Below are positions 43,805-52,623 of a stretch of 64,000 nt of DNA, one piece after another. The notes beneath the pieces are model-generated. The model saw nothing but the letters and a program-made list of their open reading frames with translations, did no database searches and was not told the origin of the DNA. Each line of letters opens with the position of its first letter. The first letter of the stretch is position 1. This DNA comes from Croceivirga thetidis (GTDB lineage: Bacteria > Bacteroidota > Bacteroidia > Flavobacteriales > Flavobacteriaceae): positions 1,456,280-1,520,279 of the forward strand of contig NZ_JAAWWL010000002.1 in the NCBI RefSeq assembly GCF_012272815.1. The letters are read 5' to 3'. The position numbers and the translations under genes were made by a program.

Positions 43805-45955
43805 ATGTCAAAAAAGAAAAAATCCATCAAGGAGCTGGGTAACTATTCTAAAGTTTATGCCAAGCTCCGCATGATTGCCAATGGCAGTAATGAGGTCAAT
43901 GCAATACGATCCATAACCAATCAATGTATCGCCGTAAGGGATACAATTCTTAAACCGGAAGCCTATAAAAATGTGACCAATCAAATGGCACAGAATATTT
44001 CTTTGGCACCCGAAACGGAAATTTCTATCGACGAACTCTCCCCCAAAGTAAAAGAGCCCACGAGAACCCAACTTAAAAAGGGTAGCATTGATGACAACCC
44101 TCCAAATGCCATTCAAGCCAATGTGTATATCGAACTTAAATCCAGTAGCAGTTGGAATGATGTCCTTAATGATCTTAAAAAAAATAAAGAGAAAAGCGAT
44201 TTTAAGTCACACATTACCAACGTCCGACAACTCGGAAATACGGTAAAAGCGACCATCATTCTTGATTATTTAAAAGTTTTGGCCAGCAGTGAGCATATTG
44301 TGGGTATAGAGGGTACCCAATCGATATTGACACCACCATTGACCTTGGCCCCAACCGCGACCAGTTTGAAACCTAAAAAATTTACCTTTGATCAAGAGCT
44401 GCCCAAATTCGACCATAGCAATGTTATCATTGGTATTATTGACGTTGGAGGATTTGATTACGCACATCCCGACTTTCTTGACGCTCAAGGAAAAACCCGT
44501 TTTCTGGCCATTTGGGACCAGGGTGGTGACCATAGACCTTCACCGAAAAAGTCCTTAAATGGTTTTGAGGGTATGGATTATGGGAGCTTACTTTTAAAGG
44601 AACATATGGACCAAGCTATCAATGATGCACCAAACATTGGTGTACCCGTAAAAGCATTGGAACCGCAATCACAAGAATTTGAATCCTCACATGCTACGCA
44701 TGTGGCCAGTATTGCTGCAGGAAATTCAGGAGTTTGTTCCGAGGCCGATATTTTAGGTGTGCTTATTTCTTTGCCTCCAGTGGATAACGACCGAGCCAAA
44801 TCGTTTACCGATTCTTCACGAATTTCCGATGCAGTGGATTTTTTATTGGAGTATGCCAAAGAACAGAGTAAACCCATTTCAATAAATATCAGTCTCGGTA
44901 CCAATGGCCATGCACATGACGGTAGTGCAGGCGTAAGCCGCTGGATTGATAATCAATTGACTGTTGATGGCCGTTGCGTATGTGTTGCCGCAGGTAATGC
45001 CGGACAGGAAAAGGGTTTGACACCTGATGATTTTGGGTACATCATGGGCCGAATCCATACCTCGGGAAAGATTTCGAACAAAGGGCTTTCCATTGATTTG
45101 GAATGGCAGGTTATCGGTAATGGCATCAGTGACATTTCTGAAAACGAGCTCGAGATTTGGTATGAACCCCAAGACCGTTTTTCAATTATGGTCAAACCAC
45201 CAGGTGAGGACTGGATAGGTCCTATTAAACCGCAACAGTTTATTGAAAACCAACAGCTGGATGATTTTTCGTTTCTCAGCGTTTACAACAAGATTTATCA
45301 CGAGGCGAACGGCAACAATTATATTGCGGTTTATTTGAGCCCCAACCTCAACCCCCAAAAAGTGGTAGGCATCAAATCAGGATTATGGAAGGTACGTTTG
45401 ATAGGCGATGAAATTCGAGATGGCAATTTTGATGCTTGGATAGAACGGGACGACCCAGTACGCCGAGTTCAAAATTTTTGGAGTTTCCCTTCCTTTTTTA
45501 CCGAGAAAACCAATGTCGACAACAAATCAATTAACTCCTTGGCCTGTGGACATAACGTCATCGCCGTTGGAAACTTTGATACCAACAATGACCTTATCAA
45601 TATTACGAGCAGTCAAGGTCCATCTCGAGATAACCGGAAAAAACCAGAAATAGTTGGTCCTGGCACTAATATTGTCGCTGCAAACGGCTTTGCAGGTAGT
45701 AATAACTTATGGACGGCGAAAACAGGCACCAGCATGGCGAGTCCTTACGTTTGCGGAGTTGCTGGACTTTTATTGGCGCTACAACCGAGATTAACCTCAT
45801 CACAAATAGCAGGAATTTTAAAACGAACTGCTTCACCAATTACGGGATTGAATTACGATTGGAAAAACGATACCGGTTTTGGACTCATAAATAGCGAAGC
45901 CTGTATTCAAGAGGCCATGCTATTAGCGAATTTCGAAGACATTACAGCAAACTAA
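43805..45955 (+). CDS. cytoplasmic subtilisin-like serine protease (S8)
   Basis: 716 aa without signal peptide or membrane segment, hence probably cytoplasmic, which is unusual for S8 enzymes. Residues 1-200 form an N-terminal domain not recognised. The protease has Asp213 (GIIDVGGFDYAHPDF), His296 (SSHATHVASIA), oxyanion Asn398 (VAAGNAG) and Ser643 (KTGTSMASPYVCGVAG), all intact, with a beta insertion about 410-550 before the Ser motif. Ten bases separate its stop from the MBL gene. A role in regulated proteolysis within this three-gene cassette is inference. Confidence 0.9.
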   Translation: MSKKKKSIKELGNYSKVYAKLRMIANGSNEVNAIRSITNQCIAVRDTILKPEAYKNVTNQMAQNISLAPETEISIDELSPKVKEPTRTQLKKGSIDDNPPNAIQANVYIELKSSSSWNDVLNDLKKNKEKSDFKSHITNVRQLGNTVKATIILDYLKVLASSEHIVGIEGTQSILTPPLTLAPTATSLKPKKFTFDQELPKFDHSNVIIGIIDVGGFDYAHPDFLDAQGKTRFLAIWDQGGDHRPSPKKSLNGFEGMDYGSLLLKEHMDQAINDAPNIGVPVKALEPQSQEFESSHATHVASIAAGNSGVCSEADILGVLISLPPVDNDRAKSFTDSSRISDAVDFLLEYAKEQSKPISINISLGTNGHAHDGSAGVSRWIDNQLTVDGRCVCVAAGNAGQEKGLTPDDFGYIMGRIHTSGKISNKGLSIDLEWQVIGNGISDISENELEIWYEPQDRFSIMVKPPGEDWIGPIKPQQFIENQQLDDFSFLSVYNKIYHEANGNNYIAVYLSPNLNPQKVVGIKSGLWKVRLIGDEIRDGNFDAWIERDDPVRRVQNFWSFPSFFTEKTNVDNKSINSLACGHNVIAVGNFDTNNDLINITSSQGPSRDNRKKPEIVGPGTNIVAANGFAGSNNLWTAKTGTSMASPYVCGVAGLLLALQPRLTSSQIAGILKRTASPITGLNYDWKNDTGFGLINSEACIQEAMLLANFEDITAN

Positions 45956-45965
45956 ACACCTAACT

Positions 45966-47291
45966 ATGCAACTTATCATATTTCGTTCTTCAAAAGGAGA
46001 TTCACTGCTCATCTCAAACCCAATTGGTGATGGGAAAAACACCAATATTTTGGTCGATGGTGGTATGAAGTCAAGTTTCAACGCATCAGTGGCACCCTAT
46101 CTGAACAAAGAGATACAACAAAAAGGGGAAGTAGTCGACCTATTATGTGTTTCCCATATTGATGACGACCATATTGTGGGCATTATTGCGCTTATGGAAT
46201 TATTGACCGAATGGCGGGTGTACAACCACCATAAAAGCAACCCGAATTCCACGGCCAATGTCAAAAAACCAAAGATTGTTGAACCACCAACTATCAACTC
46301 TATTTGGCATAACTCTTTTGCAGAGGCTTATGATTTGGGGGAATCCCTTCCACAAATTGCAAACGCCTTGCAAAATGTAGAGCAAATGACCTCAGAACAT
46401 TTGAAAAATGACCTTTTTCATCGAGTGAGTCATAAGGCAACAAGCATCAAGAAGGGCATCATATTATCCCAACGCATTGACCCAGACCAATTGAATATTC
46501 CTTTAAACCCAGAATACAATGGTCGTGTGGTCAAATGCAACCAACGTACCGTTAGTAAAAACGAACATGCAGTCGGTAATATCAACCTTTCGGTCATCGG
46601 CCCGTTTCAAGCAGACCTGACTGACCTAAAGGAAAAATGGGAGAAATGGGAAAAGGCCCATGCCGAAGAACTTAAAGAATTTTTCGCCGATTTGAGCGTG
46701 AGTGCTATCAACCAACCTTTAAGTTTGGAGCAGCTTTCGCAGCTATTAATTAATAGTGGCACCCTGGGTGATCGAGATGAAGTCTCCATACCCAACTTGG
46801 CCTCCATCATGTTTTTAGCAGAGGCTGACGGGTCAACTATTCTAATGACAGGTGATGGCCATTCTGATGACATTTTAAAAGGACTCGCCAAGAACGAAAA
46901 ACTGAATGCCAATGGTGGGCTGCATGTGAATGTGCTTAAGGTACAGCACCATGGGGCCGAGGCTAATATCGATTTAGCATTTTGTAAAAAAATTACAGCT
47001 GACCATTATGTGTTTTGCGGTAATGGTACCCATCATAACCCTGAAGAAGCGGTTTTGGAAGTCATTTACAAATCACGGGCCGGTGAAGCCAATGAAAAAA
47101 GTCCAAACCCAGAAGTGGAACAACCTTTTACCTTTTGGTTTAATGCCAACCCCAAAGACTCTCTAACGGAAAATCAGGAAAAACACCTTAAAAAGATTGA
47201 AAAATTAGTCAAGGAATTTAAGGAGGACCACGCCAATTTTCATTTTAAGTTTATGCCCAAGAATGAGCATTTTATGGTGATTGGGGTTTAG
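45966..47291 (+). CDS. ComEC/Rec2-like metallo-beta-lactamase-fold hydrolase
   Basis: 441 aa, cytoplasmic. Ferric/zinc-site motifs of the MBL fold: N-terminal strand DGG at 31-33, HIDDDH at 64-69 (HxDxDH form as in ComEC), then TGDGHSDD, VLKVQHHGAEANID and FCGNGTHHNPEE. A helical insertion (about 170-270) separates the two halves of the fold. It lacks the membrane domains of ComEC. Such soluble MBLs occur as effectors or regulators in predicted conflict systems, but the substrate (nucleic acid, nucleotide or other) is not known. Last gene of the cassette. Confidence 0.85.
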   Translation: MQLIIFRSSKGDSLLISNPIGDGKNTNILVDGGMKSSFNASVAPYLNKEIQQKGEVVDLLCVSHIDDDHIVGIIALMELLTEWRVYNHHKSNPNSTANVKKPKIVEPPTINSIWHNSFAEAYDLGESLPQIANALQNVEQMTSEHLKNDLFHRVSHKATSIKKGIILSQRIDPDQLNIPLNPEYNGRVVKCNQRTVSKNEHAVGNINLSVIGPFQADLTDLKEKWEKWEKAHAEELKEFFADLSVSAINQPLSLEQLSQLLINSGTLGDRDEVSIPNLASIMFLAEADGSTILMTGDGHSDDILKGLAKNEKLNANGGLHVNVLKVQHHGAEANIDLAFCKKITADHYVFCGNGTHHNPEEAVLEVIYKSRAGEANEKSPNPEVEQPFTFWFNANPKDSLTENQEKHLKKIEKLVKEFKEDHANFHFKFMPKNEHFMVIGV

Positions 47292-47309
47292 TCTTTTTTA
47301 ATGTGTTTT

Positions 47310-47882
47310 TTAAATGTTGGGATTTAGTTTATTTTCTATTAGTTCCACAAGGCTTTTTAATTCTGAAACATCTTCTCTAACACGAGACAAATCAAAATCC
47401 AATCCATATTCATCGATTTCTCTATCTGAACTAGTCAAACCATTATTACTTGTTGTAAATCTTCTATGGAGGTTTAATTCCCTGTCAATAGTTCTTGGTC
47501 GAACAATTCGAAACAAGAACAAAGTATAAAGAACTATGGCTATTAAAACGCAACTAGGAATAATAATCACTCCAGCGCCAATTGCAATTAGAAAATTAGT
47601 AACGCGATTATCAAATATCTCGGAAGCATCATTGTGATATGCTTCATGACAATGGTTCCAACCATCAACTGGGTAAAATGTGAAGTCAATTATGTTTTCA
47701 AACCAACGCCAATACCAGGGCACTCCTTGAGACTCATAGGGTTTATAATAATGATTGTAAAAACCCACTCTAGCCGATACCGTATTATCAGGGTTTCCTC
47801 CGGCTATTGCATTACCTAATTGGTCAATAGAAACAAATAGGTTTGAAACATATTTCCAGAGGCTTGATTTACTTGTTAGCAT
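47310..47882 (-). CDS. membrane protein with a (G)GNPDxTxSARxG...HCxxA motif
   Basis: 190 aa. The N-terminal cytoplasmic part has LGNAIAGGNPDNTVSARVGF, WRWFENIIDFTFY and GWNHCHEAYHND, then one strong membrane helix (about 97-127) and a C-terminal coiled region (VSELKSLVELIENKLN). The GGxPDxTxSAR/ID/HCxxA pattern resembles small proteins I associate with phages, but this is memory, not a search. Convergent with the MBL gene, 18 bases between stops. The upstream gene at 47907-48983 is in the same direction, 24 bases away. Confidence 0.65.
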   Translation of the reverse strand: MLTSKSSLWKYVSNLFVSIDQLGNAIAGGNPDNTVSARVGFYNHYYKPYESQGVPWYWRWFENIIDFTFYPVDGWNHCHEAYHNDASEIFDNRVTNFLIAIGAGVIIIPSCVLIAIVLYTLFLFRIVRPRTIDRELNLHRRFTTSNNGLTSSDREIDEYGLDFDLSRVREDVSELKSLVELIENKLNPNI

Positions 47883-47906
47883 TCCTTCAAGTGTTTTAGT
47901 GCTTAA

Positions 47907-48983
47907 TTATAATTTAAAAAGTGAATATCCAAGGCCAATACCCAACCACATCCTATTCTGATAGTCCCATTCATCTCTCGATTGGCCTCTTGCATGATCT
48001 AGACCAACAAAAACTCCAAAATTAAAATTGTCAATGGCATACATAATTCCACCTCCTAGAGTTAGGGCGCCTACCGTTCGATTAATATCTGTATCAAGAT
48101 TCGGATTTAAACTTCTGGCATTATTTGTATTAGCATTATTCAAGGCGACTGGAGTAAAACCTAAAATAAAACTTCCTGTTAACTTCCAAGTAGTCGTTTT
48201 AAATTCATTCCCTTTTGAAGGTCTAGCGAATCTGGTATTACCGTAAGAAAGTCCAAATGCAGCATTTATATTAAAGTTTGCTGAAAATTCCTCAATTCGT
48301 TTGAACTCTGAATTCCCAGTGGCAGCAATAGGAACATTAGTTCTCTTGGTCCTATATTTTATGGGAATGACAATAGGATTAAAGCTAACCTCCCAAAAGC
48401 CAAGCCACTCATGATTAAATGGTTCAATATTTATAACATAATCATTGTTATCAGCTCGTGCATCTGAAATAAACTTCCATTTCTCATTATTTATAAAAAG
48501 ACTTGAAATGTTGGATTTTGTAGAGTCGAGTTTATTGTTTATTATTTTTTCAGCCCGTGATGTTTCGGTATTTTTTGAATTATTTAATTTTTGATTCCTA
48601 ATTCTTCGTGGCAATTTTGGTATGGCTTTTAAAGTTCCATTTTTTTGAGTTTCAATGTAAAAGTTTCTTCTTCCATTCCAATCAGCTTCGGTTTGAGCAG
48701 GCCAGCTGTTCATTTTCAAGTATGGAATATCTATTAATAGTGTATCGTAAAGTGTGAGATTACCCTTTTCTATTTTCTTAACCGCAATTTTTCCTAGAAG
48801 AGGATTCATGGATTTTATTAGTGCTTTTTTTTCCTTTTCTGTTAAAGAATCAAATCTAAGTTTGGTTATTACCTTAACATCATTGGCCTTTAAACGATAT
48901 ACCCGCTTGTATTGTTCTTGTCCGAAGGCGGCAATTACAAACTGTAAACAAAAAATTAATGACAGAATTCTAAAAGCTTTCAT
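47907..48983 (-). CDS. secreted protein with an outer-membrane-barrel-like C-terminus
   Basis: 358 aa, signal peptide about 1-21 (LIFCLQFVIAAFGQ). The first 160 residues are polar (VYRLKANDVKVITKLRF) with a basic stretch PRRIRNQKLNN. The C-terminal 190 residues show Gly/aromatic strands (NINAAFGLSYGNTRF, TVGALTLGGGIMYAIDNFNFG, GIGLGYSLFKL) typical of small barrels. Family not recognised. It heads a likely two-gene unit with the membrane protein downstream. Confidence 0.65.
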   Translation of the reverse strand: MKAFRILSLIFCLQFVIAAFGQEQYKRVYRLKANDVKVITKLRFDSLTEKEKKALIKSMNPLLGKIAVKKIEKGNLTLYDTLLIDIPYLKMNSWPAQTEADWNGRRNFYIETQKNGTLKAIPKLPRRIRNQKLNNSKNTETSRAEKIINNKLDSTKSNISSLFINNEKWKFISDARADNNDYVINIEPFNHEWLGFWEVSFNPIVIPIKYRTKRTNVPIAATGNSEFKRIEEFSANFNINAAFGLSYGNTRFARPSKGNEFKTTTWKLTGSFILGFTPVALNNANTNNARSLNPNLDTDINRTVGALTLGGGIMYAIDNFNFGVFVGLDHARGQSRDEWDYQNRMWLGIGLGYSLFKL

Positions 48984-49091
48984 TACCTCAATTTGTATAT
49001 AGTTACCATTAGGTGGTTATTCAATAAATTTCATAATACCAAAAATGATGTGTAGTTTGCTTCTAAGCAATACCCATTTTTGGGGATTTTC

Positions 49092-49706
49092 TCAAAACTC
49101 ATACTTCTTTTCCACTGCATAGCGTAACAACTCCCCTGCTCCGCTTAAACCTAGCTTGCGAATCATGTTTTTTCGGTGGGTATCAACGGTGCTTTTACCA
49201 ATAAATAATTCATCTGCAATTTGGTGCGAAGTATGGCCCTTGGCAATCAATTGCAAAATTTCTCGCTCTCGAGTAGAAAGAACACTTTTAGAGCTGTTTT
49301 TCTCGGCCTCTTGGACTACGATTTTTTTGTCATAATATGTCTTGCCAGAGGCGACGGTGCGAATCGCTTCTAAAACTACATCTAGGCTGCTGTTTTTAAT
49401 AATATAACCTTGAGCTCCGGCAGCTAACATCTGTTTTACCGCACCTTCTTGGTCAAACATAGTAAAGGCAACCACCTTGGTATGCGGTAACTCTTTCAAA
49501 ATGGTTTTGGTGGCTTCAATACCATCGAGTTTGGGCATTCGAATATCACATAGCACTACTTTTGGTTGCTTTAGGCGTACCAATTTGAGTAATTCTTCAC
49601 CATCATTGGCTTGGCCAATTACCTTGATGTCCTCTTCGTATTTTACATAGGATTTGATACCATCAATTAAGGCTTGGTGGTCTTCGGCTATTGCAACGGT
49701 TATCAT
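49092..49706 (-). CDS. NarL/FixJ-type response regulator
   Basis: 204 aa. Receiver domain about 1-120 with EDH at 8-10, Asp54 in LCDIRMPK and a Lys in IIKNSSLD. The C-terminal LuxR-type HTH is at about 140-200 (LSTREREILQLIAKGHTSHQIADELF; only the core is quoted: STREREIL, IAKGHTSHQIAD, STVDTHRKNMIRKL). Its start overlaps the kinase stop by four bases, so it is co-translated with the upstream kinase. Confidence 0.94.
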   Translation of the reverse strand: MITVAIAEDHQALIDGIKSYVKYEEDIKVIGQANDGEELLKLVRLKQPKVVLCDIRMPKLDGIEATKTILKELPHTKVVAFTMFDQEGAVKQMLAAGAQGYIIKNSSLDVVLEAIRTVASGKTYYDKKIVVQEAEKNSSKSVLSTREREILQLIAKGHTSHQIADELFIGKSTVDTHRKNMIRKLGLSGAGELLRYAVEKKYEF

Positions 49707-51568
49707 ACAGGAATATCGATTAAAATGGAGGTACCCTTACCCATAACACTGTCAACCGTAAAGCTACCTTCCAAATGTTCCACACGTTTTTCAATATTCG
49801 TTAAACCCATACCAGATTTGGCAAGATTTAATTTTGACCTGTCAAAACCTTTGCCATTATCTTCAACAATGATATTTAAATTGTCTTCATATTGGGTCAG
49901 TTGAATAGTTACCTTTGTTGCCTCTGCGTGTTTAATAGCATTGGCCACCAATTCTTGTACCATACGAAATATGGAAAGCTCCAAAGAGTTCTCCAGGCGT
50001 TCGCCTAAACCAAAATCTTCAACCGAAACTTCCAACGCATTTGTTTCTGTAATAGTTTTTGCCATTTTCTGAATGGCAGCCAACAAACCTTGGTCACTCA
50101 TTACACCTGAGTTTTTGCTATGTGCCATTCCACGGATTTTTTGATAGGCCTCATCTAGTAGTTTTTGGGCATTTTTAAGCGCAGGGTCTTTTCTGCTAAT
50201 TTTCGCATTGTCGAAGTGCAGTTTAATTGTCGCCATAAGACTGCCTAAATCATCGTGGAGTTCTCCAGCAACCTTTTGGCGTTCTTTTTCTTGGCCGGCA
50301 ATCATAGCATCAATGCTTACCAATTCTTGATCTTTTAAAAGATTTTCGACACGTTGTTGCTTAAGTACTGCTTCTTGTTCTGCCAGTTGGCGTTTTTTCG
50401 TGGTGTTTTTTTGAAGGAATACAGCTGTAATCGAACCGATGACCAATAATGAAATAGCAATAATCAAATAATTCTGGTTTGTCTTTCTTCTATTATCAAG
50501 ACGAAGCTTATCGTTTTTTAATTTTTCGGTTTCATTCTCGATAGATAAAAGACTTGATTCTAAAGAGTTTTTTTTTGCATCCCATTTATACTCGCTTTTA
50601 ATAGACTTATCCAAATAATAGTATGCAGAATCGAACCGTTCAGATTTGTTAAAAATCCATGAAGCTAATCGTTCGTCGTAATAATTATCCCTTGGTCCAA
50701 CTGAATATTTCTTCGATTCATTTAAATAAATTAAAGCTGAATCTAATTCTGACTTTAAATAAAATATACTTGAAAGTTGCCAAAAAGTAGTGGCATATTT
50801 TTTACGCTGAAACTTCTTGTCAAACAAACTATTTGCCTTGTGCATATAAATTAACGAGTTCTCGAAGTCACTTTTCAACTTTGCTTGGATTGCCTTACTA
50901 TAATAGTATTCTGCTTTCCACAGATTATTTTCTGGGACCCTAGCAAATAATGAATCTAGTTTAGTTAATCTTTCAATTCTTTCGGCTTTATAATTTAAAT
51001 TGGAATCTTCCTTTGAATTTAGATCAACTTCAAATAAAGCGATTACCAATGCATCGGTAAAATCGGACTCTACTTCTTTTAAATGATTTAAATATGGAGT
51101 ATACTTTTCTTTGTCAAGAAAAATTTCCTGTTTAAGTAGTTCCAACATGCTAATCAAAGAGAACTTTAAGCACTCTTTCAGTTCTAAATCATCTGCAAGT
51201 TTTATGGCTTTTGAAAAGTTCTGATATGCAATCAGTTTTGTTTCCGATGGGTCATTTACATTCTGATATCCTTCAATTAAGTAATATATAAAGTCATCCT
51301 TACTACCTTTAATTTTATTGTCATTTTTAATATTGAGACTTTTACCTGAATAGGTAAGAATAAATTTTTCAACTAATTTGTTTTCATCCCAATTCTGCGG
51401 TGTTTCAATCATAAAATTGAGGACCTTTTTATCCTTTCTTTTTAAAGCACGGAAAAGGTCTTCAATAGAAAATTCGTTTTTTCGAGAATTATATTCTTCT
51501 GAGGGTAAAGCTGCATTTAAAAAATGCAGCTTACAAAAGATTAGAATTAAAGGAATTATTTTGTTCAC
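49703..51568 (-). CDS. NarX-type sensor histidine kinase with a periplasmic/TPR-like sensor
   Basis: 621 aa. N-terminal signal/helix, a helical TPR-like sensor region to about 350 (YYSKAIQAKLKSDFENSL, SALIYLNESKK), a coiled coil, a membrane helix near 375-393 (LIIAISLLVIGSITAVF), a HisKA_3 domain (GELHDDLGSLMATIKLHF with the phospho-His in ELHDD) and a HATPase (MVQELVANAIKHAEA; VEDNGKGFD; GMGLTNIEKR). Sensors of this shape are typical of Bacteroidota two-component pairs. The kinase is upstream of the regulator. Confidence 0.92.
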   Translation of the reverse strand: MNKIIPLILIFCKLHFLNAALPSEEYNSRKNEFSIEDLFRALKRKDKKVLNFMIETPQNWDENKLVEKFILTYSGKSLNIKNDNKIKGSKDDFIYYLIEGYQNVNDPSETKLIAYQNFSKAIKLADDLELKECLKFSLISMLELLKQEIFLDKEKYTPYLNHLKEVESDFTDALVIALFEVDLNSKEDSNLNYKAERIERLTKLDSLFARVPENNLWKAEYYYSKAIQAKLKSDFENSLIYMHKANSLFDKKFQRKKYATTFWQLSSIFYLKSELDSALIYLNESKKYSVGPRDNYYDERLASWIFNKSERFDSAYYYLDKSIKSEYKWDAKKNSLESSLLSIENETEKLKNDKLRLDNRRKTNQNYLIIAISLLVIGSITAVFLQKNTTKKRQLAEQEAVLKQQRVENLLKDQELVSIDAMIAGQEKERQKVAGELHDDLGSLMATIKLHFDNAKISRKDPALKNAQKLLDEAYQKIRGMAHSKNSGVMSDQGLLAAIQKMAKTITETNALEVSVEDFGLGERLENSLELSIFRMVQELVANAIKHAEATKVTIQLTQYEDNLNIIVEDNGKGFDRSKLNLAKSGMGLTNIEKRVEHLEGSFTVDSVMGKGTSILIDIPV

Positions 51569-51619
51569 ACGGAACCAAATTAAAAAGTTGTCTTATCCAA
51601 AAGGTTTTAATTCATTTCC

Positions 51620-52192
51620 TTAGAGCAATATAAGTGAAGTAATTTTACACACCCCCGACGCTGCGGTCTCCATGTGTGGATCATCGTGCACTATTTCTTC
51701 AATTTTAGTATCCATTCTTTCTCTTGGAGAAATCGCGGCACCATCACGTTCATAAAACTCACTATCAAGACAATGATTAAATAAATGTTGCGTCAAAGGA
51801 TCCCCACTTTGATAAAAGCTATGAAGTTGCCTATTCACATCCATTTCAACAATATTTGTTAAATCTGCGTCTTCACAATCAACAGTAAGCTCCTTACCAT
51901 TGCCATGAACCCCATAGAATGCGGAAAGATGTAATGTCAACTTTGCCTTGCCACCATCCAATTCAAAGGAAGTTCTTGTAGCATCTAATAAGCCGAGATT
52001 ATATAAGCCCTTATAGTTTACCAAAGTTAATTTCATAGATTTCAGCAAACTTCCGTTAAATTCCAACTTGGCACTAACAGCGAAAAAAGTTCCATATAAC
52101 TGACTTGCATAAATTACTTGGTGATTCGTGGAATCACTCTTGTTGAGGTTCAATTTAAATGGAGTAACGTCTTTAAGAATTTCTAAACTCAT
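51620..52192 (-). CDS. 190-aa protein of unknown family
   Basis: No signal peptide or membrane helix. The N-terminal 115 residues are beta-rich (GTFFAVSAKLEFNGSLLKSM, GKAKLTLHLSAFYGVHGNG); the remaining part contains HLFNHCLDSEFYERDGA and ends hydrophobically (GVCKITSLILL). It lies 51 bases upstream of the kinase gene in the same direction, so it may be part of that unit. I do not recognise it. Confidence 0.55.
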   Translation of the reverse strand: MSLEILKDVTPFKLNLNKSDSTNHQVIYASQLYGTFFAVSAKLEFNGSLLKSMKLTLVNYKGLYNLGLLDATRTSFELDGGKAKLTLHLSAFYGVHGNGKELTVDCEDADLTNIVEMDVNRQLHSFYQSGDPLTQHLFNHCLDSEFYERDGAAISPRERMDTKIEEIVHDDPHMETAASGVCKITSLILL

Positions 52193-52611
52193 AGTTAAAT
52201 TAGTTTTTTGGTTTTGTCAAATTTGATTTTAATAATGAAACAAATAAATCCCCATTCCTAGGGATTTTTTACCAATGCAGAAAGAAGATATGTAAGGAAA
52301 GAAATGGTTAGCTGTAAAAAGATAGCTACCAAGTTTGATTTTAACAAATCATCCTCAGTAATTCTCTTAAATTTCAAAGAATTCTGTAAGAAAAAAAGTA
52401 TTCTTAATCCTTTTCTTACACTATTTCAATCAAAATACCCAGAAGTAGGTATAGTCCAACCTGCCTACCCATTTTACATTTGTTGTATCATTTGAGTTAG
52501 TTAGTTGGAGGGTTAGCACAAAACACTAACCTAAAATTTCAAGCCCTTTAGTAGTAATCAAGATTGTCTTGGGGGAGGCAGTTGCGATGAATCCAAAGGG
52601 CTTGAATTTTG
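52193..52611. other. 420-base intergenic region with three hairpins
   Basis: No gene is supported here. Hairpin 1: AAATCCC (52246-52252) with GGGATTT (52261-52267). Hairpin 2: GGTTAG (52511-52516) with CTAACC (52526-52531). Hairpin 3: a 16-17-bp inverted repeat (52533-52549 with 52595-52610, one bulge) around a 45-base loop, ending directly before a TTACTTTG box at 52612-52619. Hairpins 2 and 3 are back to back, which suggests a structured RNA or palindromic element. Confidence 0.45.
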
Positions 52612-52623
52612 TTACTTTGTAGT

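Noticed and set aside
47310-52192. Assignment of the leftward genes here to the same system as the subtilase/MBL cassette
   Set aside because: Opposite direction, convergent ends and separate promoters give no support for a shared function.
52304-52495. 63-aa rightward frame in the intergenic region before the exonuclease gene
   Set aside because: No ribosome-binding site, no recognisable motif, and the frame stops well before the next gene; composition looks non-coding.
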